A DNA stretch of 48,938 bases, from NCBI GenBank assembly GCA_002307275.1, contig DBTX01000061.1:1-48938 (forward strand). The letters run 5' to 3'. The notes beneath the pieces were generated by a model. The model was not told the DNA's origin. It worked only from the letters and a program-made list of their open reading frames with translations, and did not search any database. Positions 8,092 to 16,515 of this stretch are shown here, piece by piece (positions within the stretch are counted from its first letter, which is position 1; the number at the start of each line of letters is the position of its first letter). The translations under genes and the position numbers were made by a program. Source of the stretch: Hungateiclostridiaceae bacterium UBA1305. GTDB taxonomy: Bacteria > Bacillota > Clostridia > Acetivibrionales > DTU013.

Positions 8092-10674
8092 GTTTAGACT
8101 TATATACTCAAGAATTCCTTTATCAAGATTATACGATACCTTATATTTTTCAATAAGGGTATCATTACCCAGACGATTTGCGGTCTTTAATGCCAGTATA
8201 AATGTTTCAGGATCGAAGCTGATTGCATCCGGCTGGCTGCTTAGGTACTTTATTCCATATGTCGCTCGGATTTCCTTCACAATTTTATCCAGGGGGATCA
8301 GGTCGCCTTTCGTAGTAAAAAGACTGCTCCTCGGGTCCATCCCCAATACCAGAAAACCGGAAACTTTACTGGTATGGACATATGTCATCAGCCGGTATTC
8401 GATTCCGGATTTTCTGTAAGGATCAATATCCGTGAATACGGTGCCGGCCTGGAAATAAATCTTCGCATCGGCTGAAGAAAGCGATTTGATGTAATTTTCG
8501 CATTCCCACATGTAATCTTCCTGATGCGCAAGCCGTATGGTCTGCCATACCACTTGACCGTCGGAAGTGGATGCATCGACTTTAAATGTCCGCACCACGT
8601 TTTCCGATTCAACGTTTTCACGGGTGGTTAATATTAAAGTCATATTTCTTTCGTCCTTTACTATATCAACTATGATCTTTCGACTGTAAAACCCTTTAAG
8701 CTTTTCAAGCTCATCATTCAGTATGTCTCGCTTTAATATGGAGTTCACTATTGCGACCTGTCTGTTTTGATAATCCAGTCTGATTTTATAAAAGCCGCTC
8801 ATAGCAGTATTTCTGACTGTAGCGAAAAAGGTTCCGTCAGGCTGCAGCTTATCTACTGATGTTATGATCAGCTTCGGATCTATCATCTGTTTCAGCTGTT
8901 TCTCGACGAAAACAAGCTTCCTGTTGCGCGTCTCGCCTGCTATTCTCCTTGCTTCAGCTTCCGGAGTCGTTTCCAGATGGAAGGAGGAAGCTACCATATT
9001 GATCAGGTCGTTAACCCTGACATCATTGAAAAGCCCGTTTGAAGTTTTATATTCGGCTGCAGTGATGAACATGGAATACAGCTTTCCGCCATTAATAATA
9101 TCGACAGAGTAGCATAGCCTGTTTCTGCTGTTATCATCCATGAATACACTCAGACGGTATATTACAGATACCGGACCATCTATAGTGAAATCGGAAGACA
9201 GCAGCCTGGAGGTTTTTCCTTTGAAAGGGGGATTGTAGTTATCGGTAAGTTCCGGCCAACTGGTAACAGTTTTGCCGTTTACACTTTTGACAATATCGTT
9301 GAAGGTAACGATCTGTTTCAACTCGCTTTCCTGCACGGATACATCAAGAGCTCCGGAAAGGCCGGGAATTGAAAGACGAAGCCGGTCAAAGGCAATATCT
9401 GATGAAATATCCTCAAGCCGCCAAGTTTTTGGATAGGTGAAGCTGTAGCCTTCTTCACTGTTAAAATACTCTGTCGTTGATGAATCACCGGATTTTGCAG
9501 GTTGATCAGCAGATTCGGATATCTTTGTGCCCTTTGAATAAAAGCTTGCAAGAATTTTATCCATTTGCGCGTTGACAATACTTCCGGGTTCGGCTATGGC
9601 ACTTTGCAGCTGCAGCTTGAAAAGTCTTGCCCCAATCTGCGTATAATAGTCCTGGTAATATTGCTTCAATCCATCGTTTGAACTGACATAGGACAGATAA
9701 GTATACTTTCTGGTGCCATACTCTTTACTGCTGTTTTCAAGCATGTCAACCGAACCGTAGGCCGTTACCCTGAAACGTGTAAGGGCGTCGGACATTCCCG
9801 AGCCCTGCAGGGGTTCGGAGGATATTGACAATATGATGTTTGGATTGATTTTGAAGCTTGTATAGGTAAAAACTCCGCCAAGGCTGTTTTGAATGAACGG
9901 AACATAGGTGGTTGGAAGCGAGACAGTGAAACCGACGGCGGAATCTGAAAATGATACATATTCAGGTTTCTTCTGGGATGCTGCCGGATATACTCCCAAT
10001 TGGACTTTTTCCATGATGGTCTTATCGCTTAACACGAAAGGCGCTTTTGTCTGTGCAGGAAGACCTTCAAACTTGAAGCCTGACATCATCGACCCGATTG
10101 TTTCGTTAACAGCTGAGCCTAGTTTGTTTTTTGGAATGGTGAATTTAATCGTATTGAAAGTATTTCTGGATCGGTCGGGTATAAGCATGTCAAGATGGAC
10201 GAGTTCAGTGTTGGACAGACCTTCATATTGAACGATATTATATAGGTATACATTGCAATTATTCACCCCGTAAAGTGTCTGCGTACCATCATAATATATC
10301 TGCATTGCAGTTTCGGTGCTCTTCGTGTCCGGATCCATGTAATTTGTATTATAGAGGGCTTGTAATGCAGTGATATAACTTCTTTTCAATTCAGCTAATT
10401 TTTCAAAGAGTTGTTGATCGGTAAGAGAGTAATCATTATAATAAGCCCTGAGTGTGTCAAAAGCCTTTTTATCAAGTACCTGGTGGCTGATTTCCGCACT
10501 TATCCCGGTTGCATTATCATAAAGCTGAAGAGAATCACCATCATCATCAGACTTGTCCGAAGAATAATCGGTGCCGGAATCAATGAGTGCATAGATGTTC
10601 TCTGCGTGTGACACTGGTTGGTATATATAAATAAATGCTGTAGATAGTAGTATAATTGCAAGAAATCTTTTCAC
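8089..10674 (-). CDS. Large secreted protein of unknown function
   Basis: About 861 residues from a GTG start at 10674. That start is preferred because an AGAGAGG box lies nine bases upstream and it begins a clean signal peptide (VKRFLAIILLSTAFIYIYQP, ending VSHA). An ATG at 10725 would add an unlikely N-terminal tail. After the signal the protein has at least two similar modules containing VSFSDSAVGFTVSLPTTY and EEGYSFTYPKTWRLEDIS, reminiscent of PsbP/Mog1-like folds in Gram-positive surface proteins. These are followed by a beta-rich C-terminal third. There is no lipobox, LPXTG signal or catalytic motif. It is monocistronic and divergent from larE. Function is unknown. Confidence 0.75.
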   Translation of the reverse strand: MKRFLAIILLSTAFIYIYQPVSHAENIYALIDSGTDYSSDKSDDDGDSLQLYDNATGISAEISHQVLDKKAFDTLRAYYNDYSLTDQQLFEKLAELKRSYITALQALYNTNYMDPDTKSTETAMQIYYDGTQTLYGVNNCNVYLYNIVQYEGLSNTELVHLDMLIPDRSRNTFNTIKFTIPKNKLGSAVNETIGSMMSGFKFEGLPAQTKAPFVLSDKTIMEKVQLGVYPAASQKKPEYVSFSDSAVGFTVSLPTTYVPFIQNSLGGVFTYTSFKINPNIILSISSEPLQGSGMSDALTRFRVTAYGSVDMLENSSKEYGTRKYTYLSYVSSNDGLKQYYQDYYTQIGARLFKLQLQSAIAEPGSIVNAQMDKILASFYSKGTKISESADQPAKSGDSSTTEYFNSEEGYSFTYPKTWRLEDISSDIAFDRLRLSIPGLSGALDVSVQESELKQIVTFNDIVKSVNGKTVTSWPELTDNYNPPFKGKTSRLLSSDFTIDGPVSVIYRLSVFMDDNSRNRLCYSVDIINGGKLYSMFITAAEYKTSNGLFNDVRVNDLINMVASSFHLETTPEAEARRIAGETRNRKLVFVEKQLKQMIDPKLIITSVDKLQPDGTFFATVRNTAMSGFYKIRLDYQNRQVAIVNSILKRDILNDELEKLKGFYSRKIIVDIVKDERNMTLILTTRENVESENVVRTFKVDASTSDGQVVWQTIRLAHQEDYMWECENYIKSLSSADAKIYFQAGTVFTDIDPYRKSGIEYRLMTYVHTSKVSGFLVLGMDPRSSLFTTKGDLIPLDKIVKEIRATYGIKYLSSQPDAISFDPETFILALKTANRLGNDTLIEKYKVSYNLDKGILEYISLN

Positions 10675-10730
10675 TATGTATTTACCTCTCTTTTTTATAA
10701 TATCAAACACAGCAGCTTCGCACAATGTAT

Positions 10731-10744
10731 TACAAGCACTTGTA
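10731..10744. promoter_or_regulatory. Palindrome in the divergent larE promoter region (possible operator)
   Basis: TACAAGCACTTGTA is a perfect inverted repeat, and CACTTG...CAAGTG forms a second overlapping one. It lies between divergent genes, where operators are common. No regulator can be assigned. Confidence 0.35.
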
Positions 10745-10862
10745 AAGCAAGTGAAATAAAAGGGTAATAAGAGGAGTGAACCAACATATTTGTTGAAACA
10801 AGAGGAAATGTGGTAATATATATCTGCAATAAATTAATATAAACGGGGAGAAACATTACAAA

Positions 10863-11717
10863 ATGGCAGATGTAAAACTGGAAAAACTCAAAAAACTGAT
10901 AAGTGAAATGGAAAGCGTGGCGGTAGCCTTCTCAGGCGGTGTCGACAGCACGTTTCTATTGACAGTTGCCGCTGATGTTCTGGGAGACAGGGTAATTGCT
11001 GTAACCGCAAAATCATCGACCTACCCTCAGCGAGAATTTGATGAAGCATACGAGTATATGAAGAAAATAGGCGTAAAGCATATTGTCATTGTATCCGAGG
11101 AGCTTGATATAGAAGGATTTTCACATAATCCGGTCAACAGGTGCTACTTCTGCAAACAGGAGCTTTTTTCAAAGGTAAGGGAAGTTGCCCGACAGAATGG
11201 AATCAGCCACGTTGTCGATGGCTCGAACATGGACGATCTGGGCGACTACAGACCTGGCATGCTTGCACTGAAGGAACTGGAGATTTCAAGCCCGCTCAGG
11301 GATGCGGAAATGACAAAGGAGGATATCAGAAGGCTATCAAGAGAAATGGGTCTTCCTACCTGGAACAAGCAGCCGTTTGCCTGCCTTGCATCGAGATTCC
11401 CCTACGGACAGGAAATCACACGGGAGAAGCTGCAGATGATCGACAGGGCGGAACAATTCCTGTTGGACCTTGGCTTCAGGCAGGTTCGCGTCAGACACCA
11501 CGGGGAGGTTGCAAGGATTGAGGTCGCACGGGAGGAAAGAAGCAGATTCTTTGATACGGATCTGATGGATAAAGTCCATGTTAAACTGATGGAGGCGGGT
11601 TTCCGGTATGTAACGCTTGATTTGAAGGGCTACAGGACGGGAAGTATGAATGAAGGCCTCGGCAAGGATGTCACGGATAAGGTAAAGAACAGCCTTAGTG
11701 GTAAAGATCAGGCTTAG
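10863..11717 (+). CDS. larE: LarE: ATP-dependent sulfur transferase for nickel-pincer cofactor
   Basis: A 284-residue PP-loop enzyme. The N-terminal SGGVDSTF motif (residues 24-31) binds ATP for adenylation of the pyridine dicarboxylate substrate. LarE then inserts sulfur to make the dithiocarboxylate of the nickel-pincer nucleotide. Three cysteines stand out: Cys94 and Cys97 in NRCYFCK and Cys174 in PFACLASRFPYG. One class of LarE gives up a single cysteine sulfur; the three-cysteine class holds a [4Fe-4S] cluster and can use external sulfide. This protein fits the three-cysteine class by inference. GGGGAG lies 12 bp before the ATG, a rather long spacing. Its 3' end runs into a 19-bp tandem array. 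Confidence 0.93.
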   Translation: MADVKLEKLKKLISEMESVAVAFSGGVDSTFLLTVAADVLGDRVIAVTAKSSTYPQREFDEAYEYMKKIGVKHIVIVSEELDIEGFSHNPVNRCYFCKQELFSKVREVARQNGISHVVDGSNMDDLGDYRPGMLALKELEISSPLRDAEMTKEDIRRLSREMGLPTWNKQPFACLASRFPYGQEITREKLQMIDRAEQFLLDLGFRQVRVRHHGEVARIEVAREERSRFFDTDLMDKVHVKLMEAGFRYVTLDLKGYRTGSMNEGLGKDVTDKVKNSLSGKDQA

Positions 11718-11868
11718 CGGCAAAGGACAGGCTTAGCGATAAAGGACAAGCTTAAGGGTAAAGGACAAGCTTAAGGGTAAAGGACAGGCTTAGCGGTAAA
11801 GAACAGGCTTAACGGTAAAGGACAGGCTTAATGGTAAAGAACAGGCTTAATGGTAAAAGACAGGCTTA
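11679..11868. repeat. Minisatellite, 10 x 19 bp, overlapping the larE 3' end
   Basis: Ten degenerate units of 19 bp with consensus close to ATGGTAAAGGACAGGCTTA. The first two units are the last codons of larE (encoding GKDQA and its precursor) and the remaining eight are non-coding. The array therefore looks like a duplication of the gene's own end. It fills most of the spacer before the DUF2520 gene. Confidence 0.95.
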
Positions 11869-11924
11869 ATGAATGAGTACCCCCGGGATTTTATTGTATA
11901 AGATCCCGAATAGGAGGAAGCTGT

Positions 11925-12797
11925 ATGCGCACAGGTATAATCGGGGCCGGGAGGGTTGGCTGTTCTCTGGCTTTTGCGTTATCGGAGAAAGGGCTGCCAT
12001 CAGGCATGTACAGCAAAAATCCGGCTTCTGTCGAATTTGCCGCTCAAATACCTTGTTGCAGTGTTTTTAATGATTTAGCCCGTCTTGTTGAATCCAGTGA
12101 TACTGTGTTTATTACTGTGCCGGATTCTTCCATCCGGACTGTGGCTTGCAGTATCGTGCAAGCCTGTAAAATTAACGGCCTTTCCGGTAGGGTGTTCCTG
12201 CATTGCAGCGGTGCGCTTTCATCGGAAGCTCTTGAATGTATCAGGAGTGCGGGAGGCTGGACGGGTTCGCTTCATCCCATACAGACCTTTCCTGACAGGA
12301 AAACTTCGTGGGAAAACATGTTCGGGATCTATTTCGGATTCGAAGGCTCGATTGAGGCTGAAGCAGCTTCGAAAGAAATTGTGGACCTGCTGGATGGGAC
12401 AATACTGATGGTTGATGAAGGCGCTAAAAGTCTTTATCATGCGGCTGCCTGCGTACTTTCCAATTATATGGCGACTTTATCCCATACTGCCGCCAGGATG
12501 CTTGAGTGTGCCGGGATTGAAAGGGAAACAGGCATCAAGGCCTTTGCTCCGCTTTTACAAAGCACGCTTGAAAATATAAATAAACTTGGCAGCGTAAAAG
12601 CGCTTACTGGTCCGATATCCAGAGGAGATTCAGGGACGATATCGGCACATCTGGAAGCTTTGGAACGACAGCTGCCGGATGAATTGAATTTGTATAAAAG
12701 TCTTGGAAGAGCGACAGTATTGCTGGCATTGGAAAAAGGTACAATAAATGGGGAAATGGCACTGGAACTGATGCGGCTGCTTGGCGGATCAGATTGA
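11925..12797 (+). CDS. Rossmann-fold DUF2520 protein
   Basis: A 290-residue protein. The N-terminal nucleotide-binding domain (residues 1-140) opens with TGIIGAGRVGCSLAFAL and continues with DTVFITVPDSSI and VFLHCSGALSSE. A helical C-terminal DUF2520 domain (about 150-285) follows, with GSLHPIQTFPD at the junction. The family is related to NADP-dependent dehydrogenases such as ProC or Fno, but no substrate is established. Clostridial genomes often place it beside pantothenate genes; here it sits between larE and larB. AGGAGG precedes the ATG. A role in NPN synthesis is only a guess from position. Confidence 0.88.
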   Translation: MRTGIIGAGRVGCSLAFALSEKGLPSGMYSKNPASVEFAAQIPCCSVFNDLARLVESSDTVFITVPDSSIRTVACSIVQACKINGLSGRVFLHCSGALSSEALECIRSAGGWTGSLHPIQTFPDRKTSWENMFGIYFGFEGSIEAEAASKEIVDLLDGTILMVDEGAKSLYHAAACVLSNYMATLSHTAARMLECAGIERETGIKAFAPLLQSTLENINKLGSVKALTGPISRGDSGTISAHLEALERQLPDELNLYKSLGRATVLLALEKGTINGEMALELMRLLGGSD

Positions 12798-12829
12798 GTT
12801 TGAGTGAATAGTGTTGGAGGGTTGCATTT

Positions 12830-13576
12830 ATGGATAATGAAGCTTTAAGGAAATTGCTTGAAGATGTGAAAAACGGCGGAGTCAGCGTGGATAATGCGCT
12901 TACCGAGCTAAAACTGCTGCCTTTTGAAGATCTCGGCTTTGCCAAGATTGATCATCATCGCAATCTAAGGAACGGTTATCCTGAAGTGATCTACTGTCAG
13001 GGAAAGACGGTTGAACAGATAAAAATCATTGTATCCCGCCTGATGGAAAGGGATAACAATATCATGGCAACCAGAGCGGGAAGAGAGGTATTCGAAGGGA
13101 TACTGGAAGTGACCTCCGATGCGGTTTATCATGAAGCGGCCAGGATCGTTGTCGTAAAGAAGCGGGAGCTGCAGACATCGGAAAAGGTCATTGCCATAGT
13201 GACTGCGGGAACATCCGACATACCGGTGGCCGAGGAAGCGGCAATAACAGCCGAGACTATGGGAAATAAAGTTGACAGGATATATGACGTAGGCGTTGCA
13301 GGGATACACAGGCTGCTTGCACAAACCGAAACACTGATGCAGGCAAATGTTCTTGTAGTGGTTGCAGGTATGGAAGGGGCACTTGCGAGCGTTGTCGGCG
13401 GTCTTGTCGATAAGCCTGTAATAGCATGTCCCACCAGCGTAGGATATGGCGCAAACTTCGGTGGCCTTTCTGCATTGCTGACGATGCTGAACAGCTGCGC
13501 AAGCGGTATAGGCGTTGTCAATATAGACAACGGTTTCGGAGCAGGTTATCTTGCAAGCATGATTAACAAGCTTTGA
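12830..13576 (+). CDS. larB: LarB: nicotinate adenine dinucleotide carboxylase/hydrolase
   Basis: A 248-residue protein. The C-terminal half resembles PurE (VTAGTSDIPVAEEAAITAE, then AGMEGALASVVGGLVDKPVIACPTSVGYG). The N-terminal half has the LarB signature DLGFAKIDHHRNLRNGYPEVIYCQGKT. LarB carboxylates the pyridine ring of NaAD with CO2 and releases AMP, the first step of nickel-pincer cofactor synthesis. A GGAGGG box precedes the ATG, 32 bp after the DUF2520 gene. The PurE homology could mislead, but the N-terminal domain and the larC neighbour settle it. The stop codon abuts a 16-bp repeat array that separates it from larC. Confidence 0.95.
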   Translation: MDNEALRKLLEDVKNGGVSVDNALTELKLLPFEDLGFAKIDHHRNLRNGYPEVIYCQGKTVEQIKIIVSRLMERDNNIMATRAGREVFEGILEVTSDAVYHEAARIVVVKKRELQTSEKVIAIVTAGTSDIPVAEEAAITAETMGNKVDRIYDVGVAGIHRLLAQTETLMQANVLVVVAGMEGALASVVGGLVDKPVIACPTSVGYGANFGGLSALLTMLNSCASGIGVVNIDNGFGAGYLASMINKL

Positions 13577-13843
13577 TCAGGAGAGATATTTGGCAGGAGT
13601 GTTATTTAGCAGGAGAGATATTTAGCAGGAGTGTTATTTAGCAGAAGAGATATTTGGCAGGAGAGATATCTGGCAGGAGAGATATCTGGCAGGAGAGATA
13701 TTTAGCAGGAGAGATATTTAGCAGGAGAGATATTTAGCAGGAGAGATATCTGGCAGGAGAGATATTTAGCAGAAGAGATATTTGGCAGGAGTGTTATTTA
13801 GCAGGAACGTTATTATCAGGAACAGTATTTATCAGGAGCGTAT
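13577..13843. repeat. Minisatellite of 16-bp units carrying Shine-Dalgarno cores, upstream of larC
   Basis: About 17 units fill the whole larB-larC spacer. The main form is GCAGGAGAGATATTTA, with GCAGGAGTGTTATTTA and ...ATATCTG variants. Nearly every unit contains AGGAG (two read AGAAG). The last, incomplete unit (TCAGGAGCGTAT) supplies the ribosome binding site of larC at normal spacing. No unit offers a well-placed start codon except the last. One unit is 15 bp and the rest are 16 bp. Confidence 0.97.
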
Positions 13844-15334
13844 ATGAAAATATTATATTTGGATTGTTTTTCAGGGATAAGCGGAGACATGACAATTGGC
13901 GCGTTACTTGATCTGGGCATAGACAGGGAGATATTCCTTCAGGAATTATCCAGTCTGGGACTTGGAGGCTATAAAGTAGAGATAGGTTTGAAGACAGTGA
14001 ATGGTATCAGAGGGACGGATGTCAATGTTGTGCTGCTGGATGAATTTACTGAACCTGAGCATGAGCACGAGCACGGGAAAGACGGCGGCCACGAGCACGA
14101 CCACGAGCACGACCACGATCACGGGCACGAGCACGACCACGAGGATGGGCAAGACGGCAACCACGAGCACGACCACGAGGATGAGCATAACCACGACAAT
14201 GACCACAGTCATACGCAGGTGGAACGCGGCCTGGCAGAAATCGAGCAGATTATTGACAACAGCAGTCTGAATGATAACATTAAGAACTTTAGCAAAAAGG
14301 TATTCAGGGAAATAGCCACAGCAGAGGCAAAAGTCCATGGCAAGCCGATCAACGAAGTACATTTTCATGAAGTCGGTGCGATCGATTCCATCGTTGACAT
14401 AGCGGGAACAGCAATATGTCTTGATCTGCTGGGCGTCGAAAAGGTTTACAGTTCAGTGCTGCATGACGGTAACGGATTTATAGAGTGCAGGCATGGCATC
14501 ATTCCCGTTCCTGTGCCTGCGGTAATGGAAATGCTTGCGGGAAGTGGAATTCCTCTTGTATCCGAGGACGTTGGCACAGAACTGGTGACCCCGACGGGTA
14601 TGGGGCTGATCAAGATCCTGGCCGCCAGTTACGGCAGAATGCCTGCAATGAAAATTGAAAAGACCGGCTACGGTCACGGGAAAAGAAATACCGGGCGGCT
14701 TAATGCGCTCAGGGCGGTTCTTGGTGAAACATTTGATGAAGCTGCAGATCAGGAAGAAACAGCTGCTGCTTCTGCTATTTCAGTTACTTCAATTGCTTCG
14801 GTTGCTTCAACAGCTTCAACAGCTTCAACAGCTTCAACAGCTTCAACAGCTTCAACAGCTTCAAATAACAATGCTGTAAACACATCTGCTTTGGGTGAAA
14901 TTATTGAACTTGAAACAAATATTGACGATACGACATCGGAAATCATGGGATATGTAATGTCCAAGCTGCTTGCCGCAGGTGCGCTGGATGTATTTTTCAC
15001 CCCCATATTCATGAAGAAGAACAGACCGGCGACCTTGCTGACCGTTCTTGCTAAGCCGGGATCAGAAGATATCATGGCCGGAATCATCCTTGCTGAAACA
15101 TCCACACTGGGTATTCGTAAACAGCACATGCAGCGCTACTTCATGGAACGCAGCACAGTGACAGTAGAAACACAATATGGCAGGGCAAGGGTGAAGGCCG
15201 CTGCATTTGGAGATATAAAAAAAGCTTCGCCCGAATATGAGGATTGCAGAAGCATTGCAGAGAGTTCGGGACTGCCGCTGATCAAGGTATATGAAATTGT
15301 TAAGGCCGAGGCTGCAAAACAATATGGCTTGTGA
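13844..15334 (+). CDS. larC: LarC: nickel insertion enzyme for the nickel-pincer cofactor
   Basis: A 496-residue protein. LarC inserts nickel into the pincer nucleotide using CTP and becomes part of a single-turnover reaction. The N-terminus MKILYLDCFSGISGDM is typical. A His/Asp/Glu-rich insert (about residues 70-122, repeated HEHDH) probably stores or delivers nickel. VHFHEVGAIDSIVDIAG and GTELVTPTGMGL follow. A low-complexity Ala-Ser-Thr linker (about 320-341) joins the C-terminal LarC2-type domain (ELETNIDDTTSEIMGYV, FMKKNRPATLL). In Lactobacillus plantarum larC1 and larC2 are joined by frameshifting; here one frame encodes both. The ribosome binding site comes from the upstream repeat array. 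Confidence 0.95.
   Translation: MKILYLDCFSGISGDMTIGALLDLGIDREIFLQELSSLGLGGYKVEIGLKTVNGIRGTDVNVVLLDEFTEPEHEHEHGKDGGHEHDHEHDHDHGHEHDHEDGQDGNHEHDHEDEHNHDNDHSHTQVERGLAEIEQIIDNSSLNDNIKNFSKKVFREIATAEAKVHGKPINEVHFHEVGAIDSIVDIAGTAICLDLLGVEKVYSSVLHDGNGFIECRHGIIPVPVPAVMEMLAGSGIPLVSEDVGTELVTPTGMGLIKILAASYGRMPAMKIEKTGYGHGKRNTGRLNALRAVLGETFDEAADQEETAAASAISVTSIASVASTASTASTASTASTASTASNNNAVNTSALGEIIELETNIDDTTSEIMGYVMSKLLAAGALDVFFTPIFMKKNRPATLLTVLAKPGSEDIMAGIILAETSTLGIRKQHMQRYFMERSTVTVETQYGRARVKAAAFGDIKKASPEYEDCRSIAESSGLPLIKVYEIVKAEAAKQYGL
14804..14866 (+). repeat. In-frame 9-bp coding repeat in larC (Ala-Ser-Thr linker)
   Basis: Six perfect GCTTCAACA units plus one partial unit encode repeated Ala-Ser-Thr. 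The unit length is a multiple of three, so copy-number change would alter only linker length. Confidence 0.95.
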
Positions 15335-16280
15335 GAGATTATATTACAAATTTTCCGATTATCTGAGAGAAAGATATGGCGGCAAGGTTTACAAGCTGCC
15401 CATAAACCTGCCTGTCGGCTGTCCGAACAGAGACGGAAAGGCTGGTAGCGGGGGCTGCTGCTTCTGTGGTGAGGAAGGTGCGGGCTTTGAAAGCCTGCCT
15501 TCCCAAATGAGTATCAGCGGCCAACTTGCAGCGAACGCTCGTTATATAGGCAAGAATTACAAAGCGGAAAAGTTTATAGCATATTTCCAAAATTTTTCAA
15601 ATACCTATCTGCCGATGGATGTCTTTTCACAATATATGGCGGAGGCATGCGGTGATAGGATCGTAGCACTCTACATCTCCACCAGACCGGACTGTATTGA
15701 TGACAGGCGCCTGGATTATCTATTGCATCTTAAAGAGGAAAAATGCGTTGACATTGTCATTGAGCTCGGGTTGCAGTCTGTAAACATAAAAACACTCAAA
15801 TGGCTGAACAGGGGGCATGGGCTGGCTGAATTCGCCGATGCAGTACTCAGGATAAAAAAGAGCGGTCTTCAGGTGTGTACGCATATGATCAGCGACCTGC
15901 CGTCCGACGATACAGAGGATGTCGTTGAAGGCGCCAGGCTGCTTTCTGCACTTGGAGCTGATCAGGTAAAGTGCCATTCACTTTACATACTGGAGGGCAC
16001 TTCTTTGGGTGAAAGCTACAAAAAGGGCGAGTTTCAACCTCTTGGCATGGAGGATTTTATTGAAAGGACCATATTATTTCTGGAATACCTTGATCCGGGA
16101 ATTGTGGTGCAAAGGCTGCTTGGACGCGCACCTGCCGAAAGGACACTGTTCTGCAACTGGGATACCAGTTGGTGGAAGGTGCTGGAACTGATTGAGAAGA
16201 AAATGCTGCAGGAAAACAGATTTCAGGGCTGCAGGTTTGATTATCTCAATGGTTCGGCATTGCGGAAAGCATTCGGCTGA
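15324..16280 (+). CDS. Radical SAM protein, TIGR01212/YhcC family
   Basis: About 318 residues from ATG 15324, which overlaps the larC stop by 11 bp; an ATG at 15291 lies deep inside larC and is less likely. The signature block GCPNRDGKAGSGGCCFC supplies the cluster-binding cysteines of this family. The SAM-binding barrel (IALYISTRPDCIDD, VIELGLQSVN, CTHMISDLPSD) follows. The C-terminal part carries RAPAERTLFCNWDTSWWKV. Such proteins cleave SAM with a [4Fe-4S] cluster; the substrate of the YhcC family is not firmly established. The tight overlap suggests co-transcription with larC, but YhcC homologues are common without lar genes, so a cofactor role is unproven. Confidence 0.9.
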   Translation: MACERLYYKFSDYLRERYGGKVYKLPINLPVGCPNRDGKAGSGGCCFCGEEGAGFESLPSQMSISGQLAANARYIGKNYKAEKFIAYFQNFSNTYLPMDVFSQYMAEACGDRIVALYISTRPDCIDDRRLDYLLHLKEEKCVDIVIELGLQSVNIKTLKWLNRGHGLAEFADAVLRIKKSGLQVCTHMISDLPSDDTEDVVEGARLLSALGADQVKCHSLYILEGTSLGESYKKGEFQPLGMEDFIERTILFLEYLDPGIVVQRLLGRAPAERTLFCNWDTSWWKVLELIEKKMLQENRFQGCRFDYLNGSALRKAFG

Positions 16281-16388
16281 TAATGCAGGAATGTTCCTGA
16301 CTGTGAGGTTCTGGAAACTTATATGCTACCCCGTCATCTTGCATAAATTTATTCGTCCTGTTCCTATGTCTTTGCAGCTATTATACCG

Positions 16389-16417
16389 TTTACAATGCGA
16401 TTGGATATGGATATAAT
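16389..16417 (+). promoter_or_regulatory. Probable promoter of guaA
   Basis: TTTACA (16389-16394) and TATAAT (16412-16417) are separated by 17 bp. A leader of about 90 nt follows. It is very AT-rich and shows no recognisable riboswitch. Confidence 0.65.
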
Positions 16418-16515
16418 TATTCATAATCCAATTTAAAATAAAAAGCGATATTTAAATATAAAATAAGATTAAAAAATAATATTCAAAATCCAATCGATAA
16501 TAGGAGATAATGAGT

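Noticed and set aside
13577..13843. Possible CRISPR array
   Set aside because: Units are directly adjacent, 16 bp long and have no unique spacers. No cas gene is present.
13946..14368. A 140-codon frame antisense to the larC His-rich region
   Set aside because: It arises from the repetitive His/Asp codons, which read as Val-rich nonsense on the other strand.
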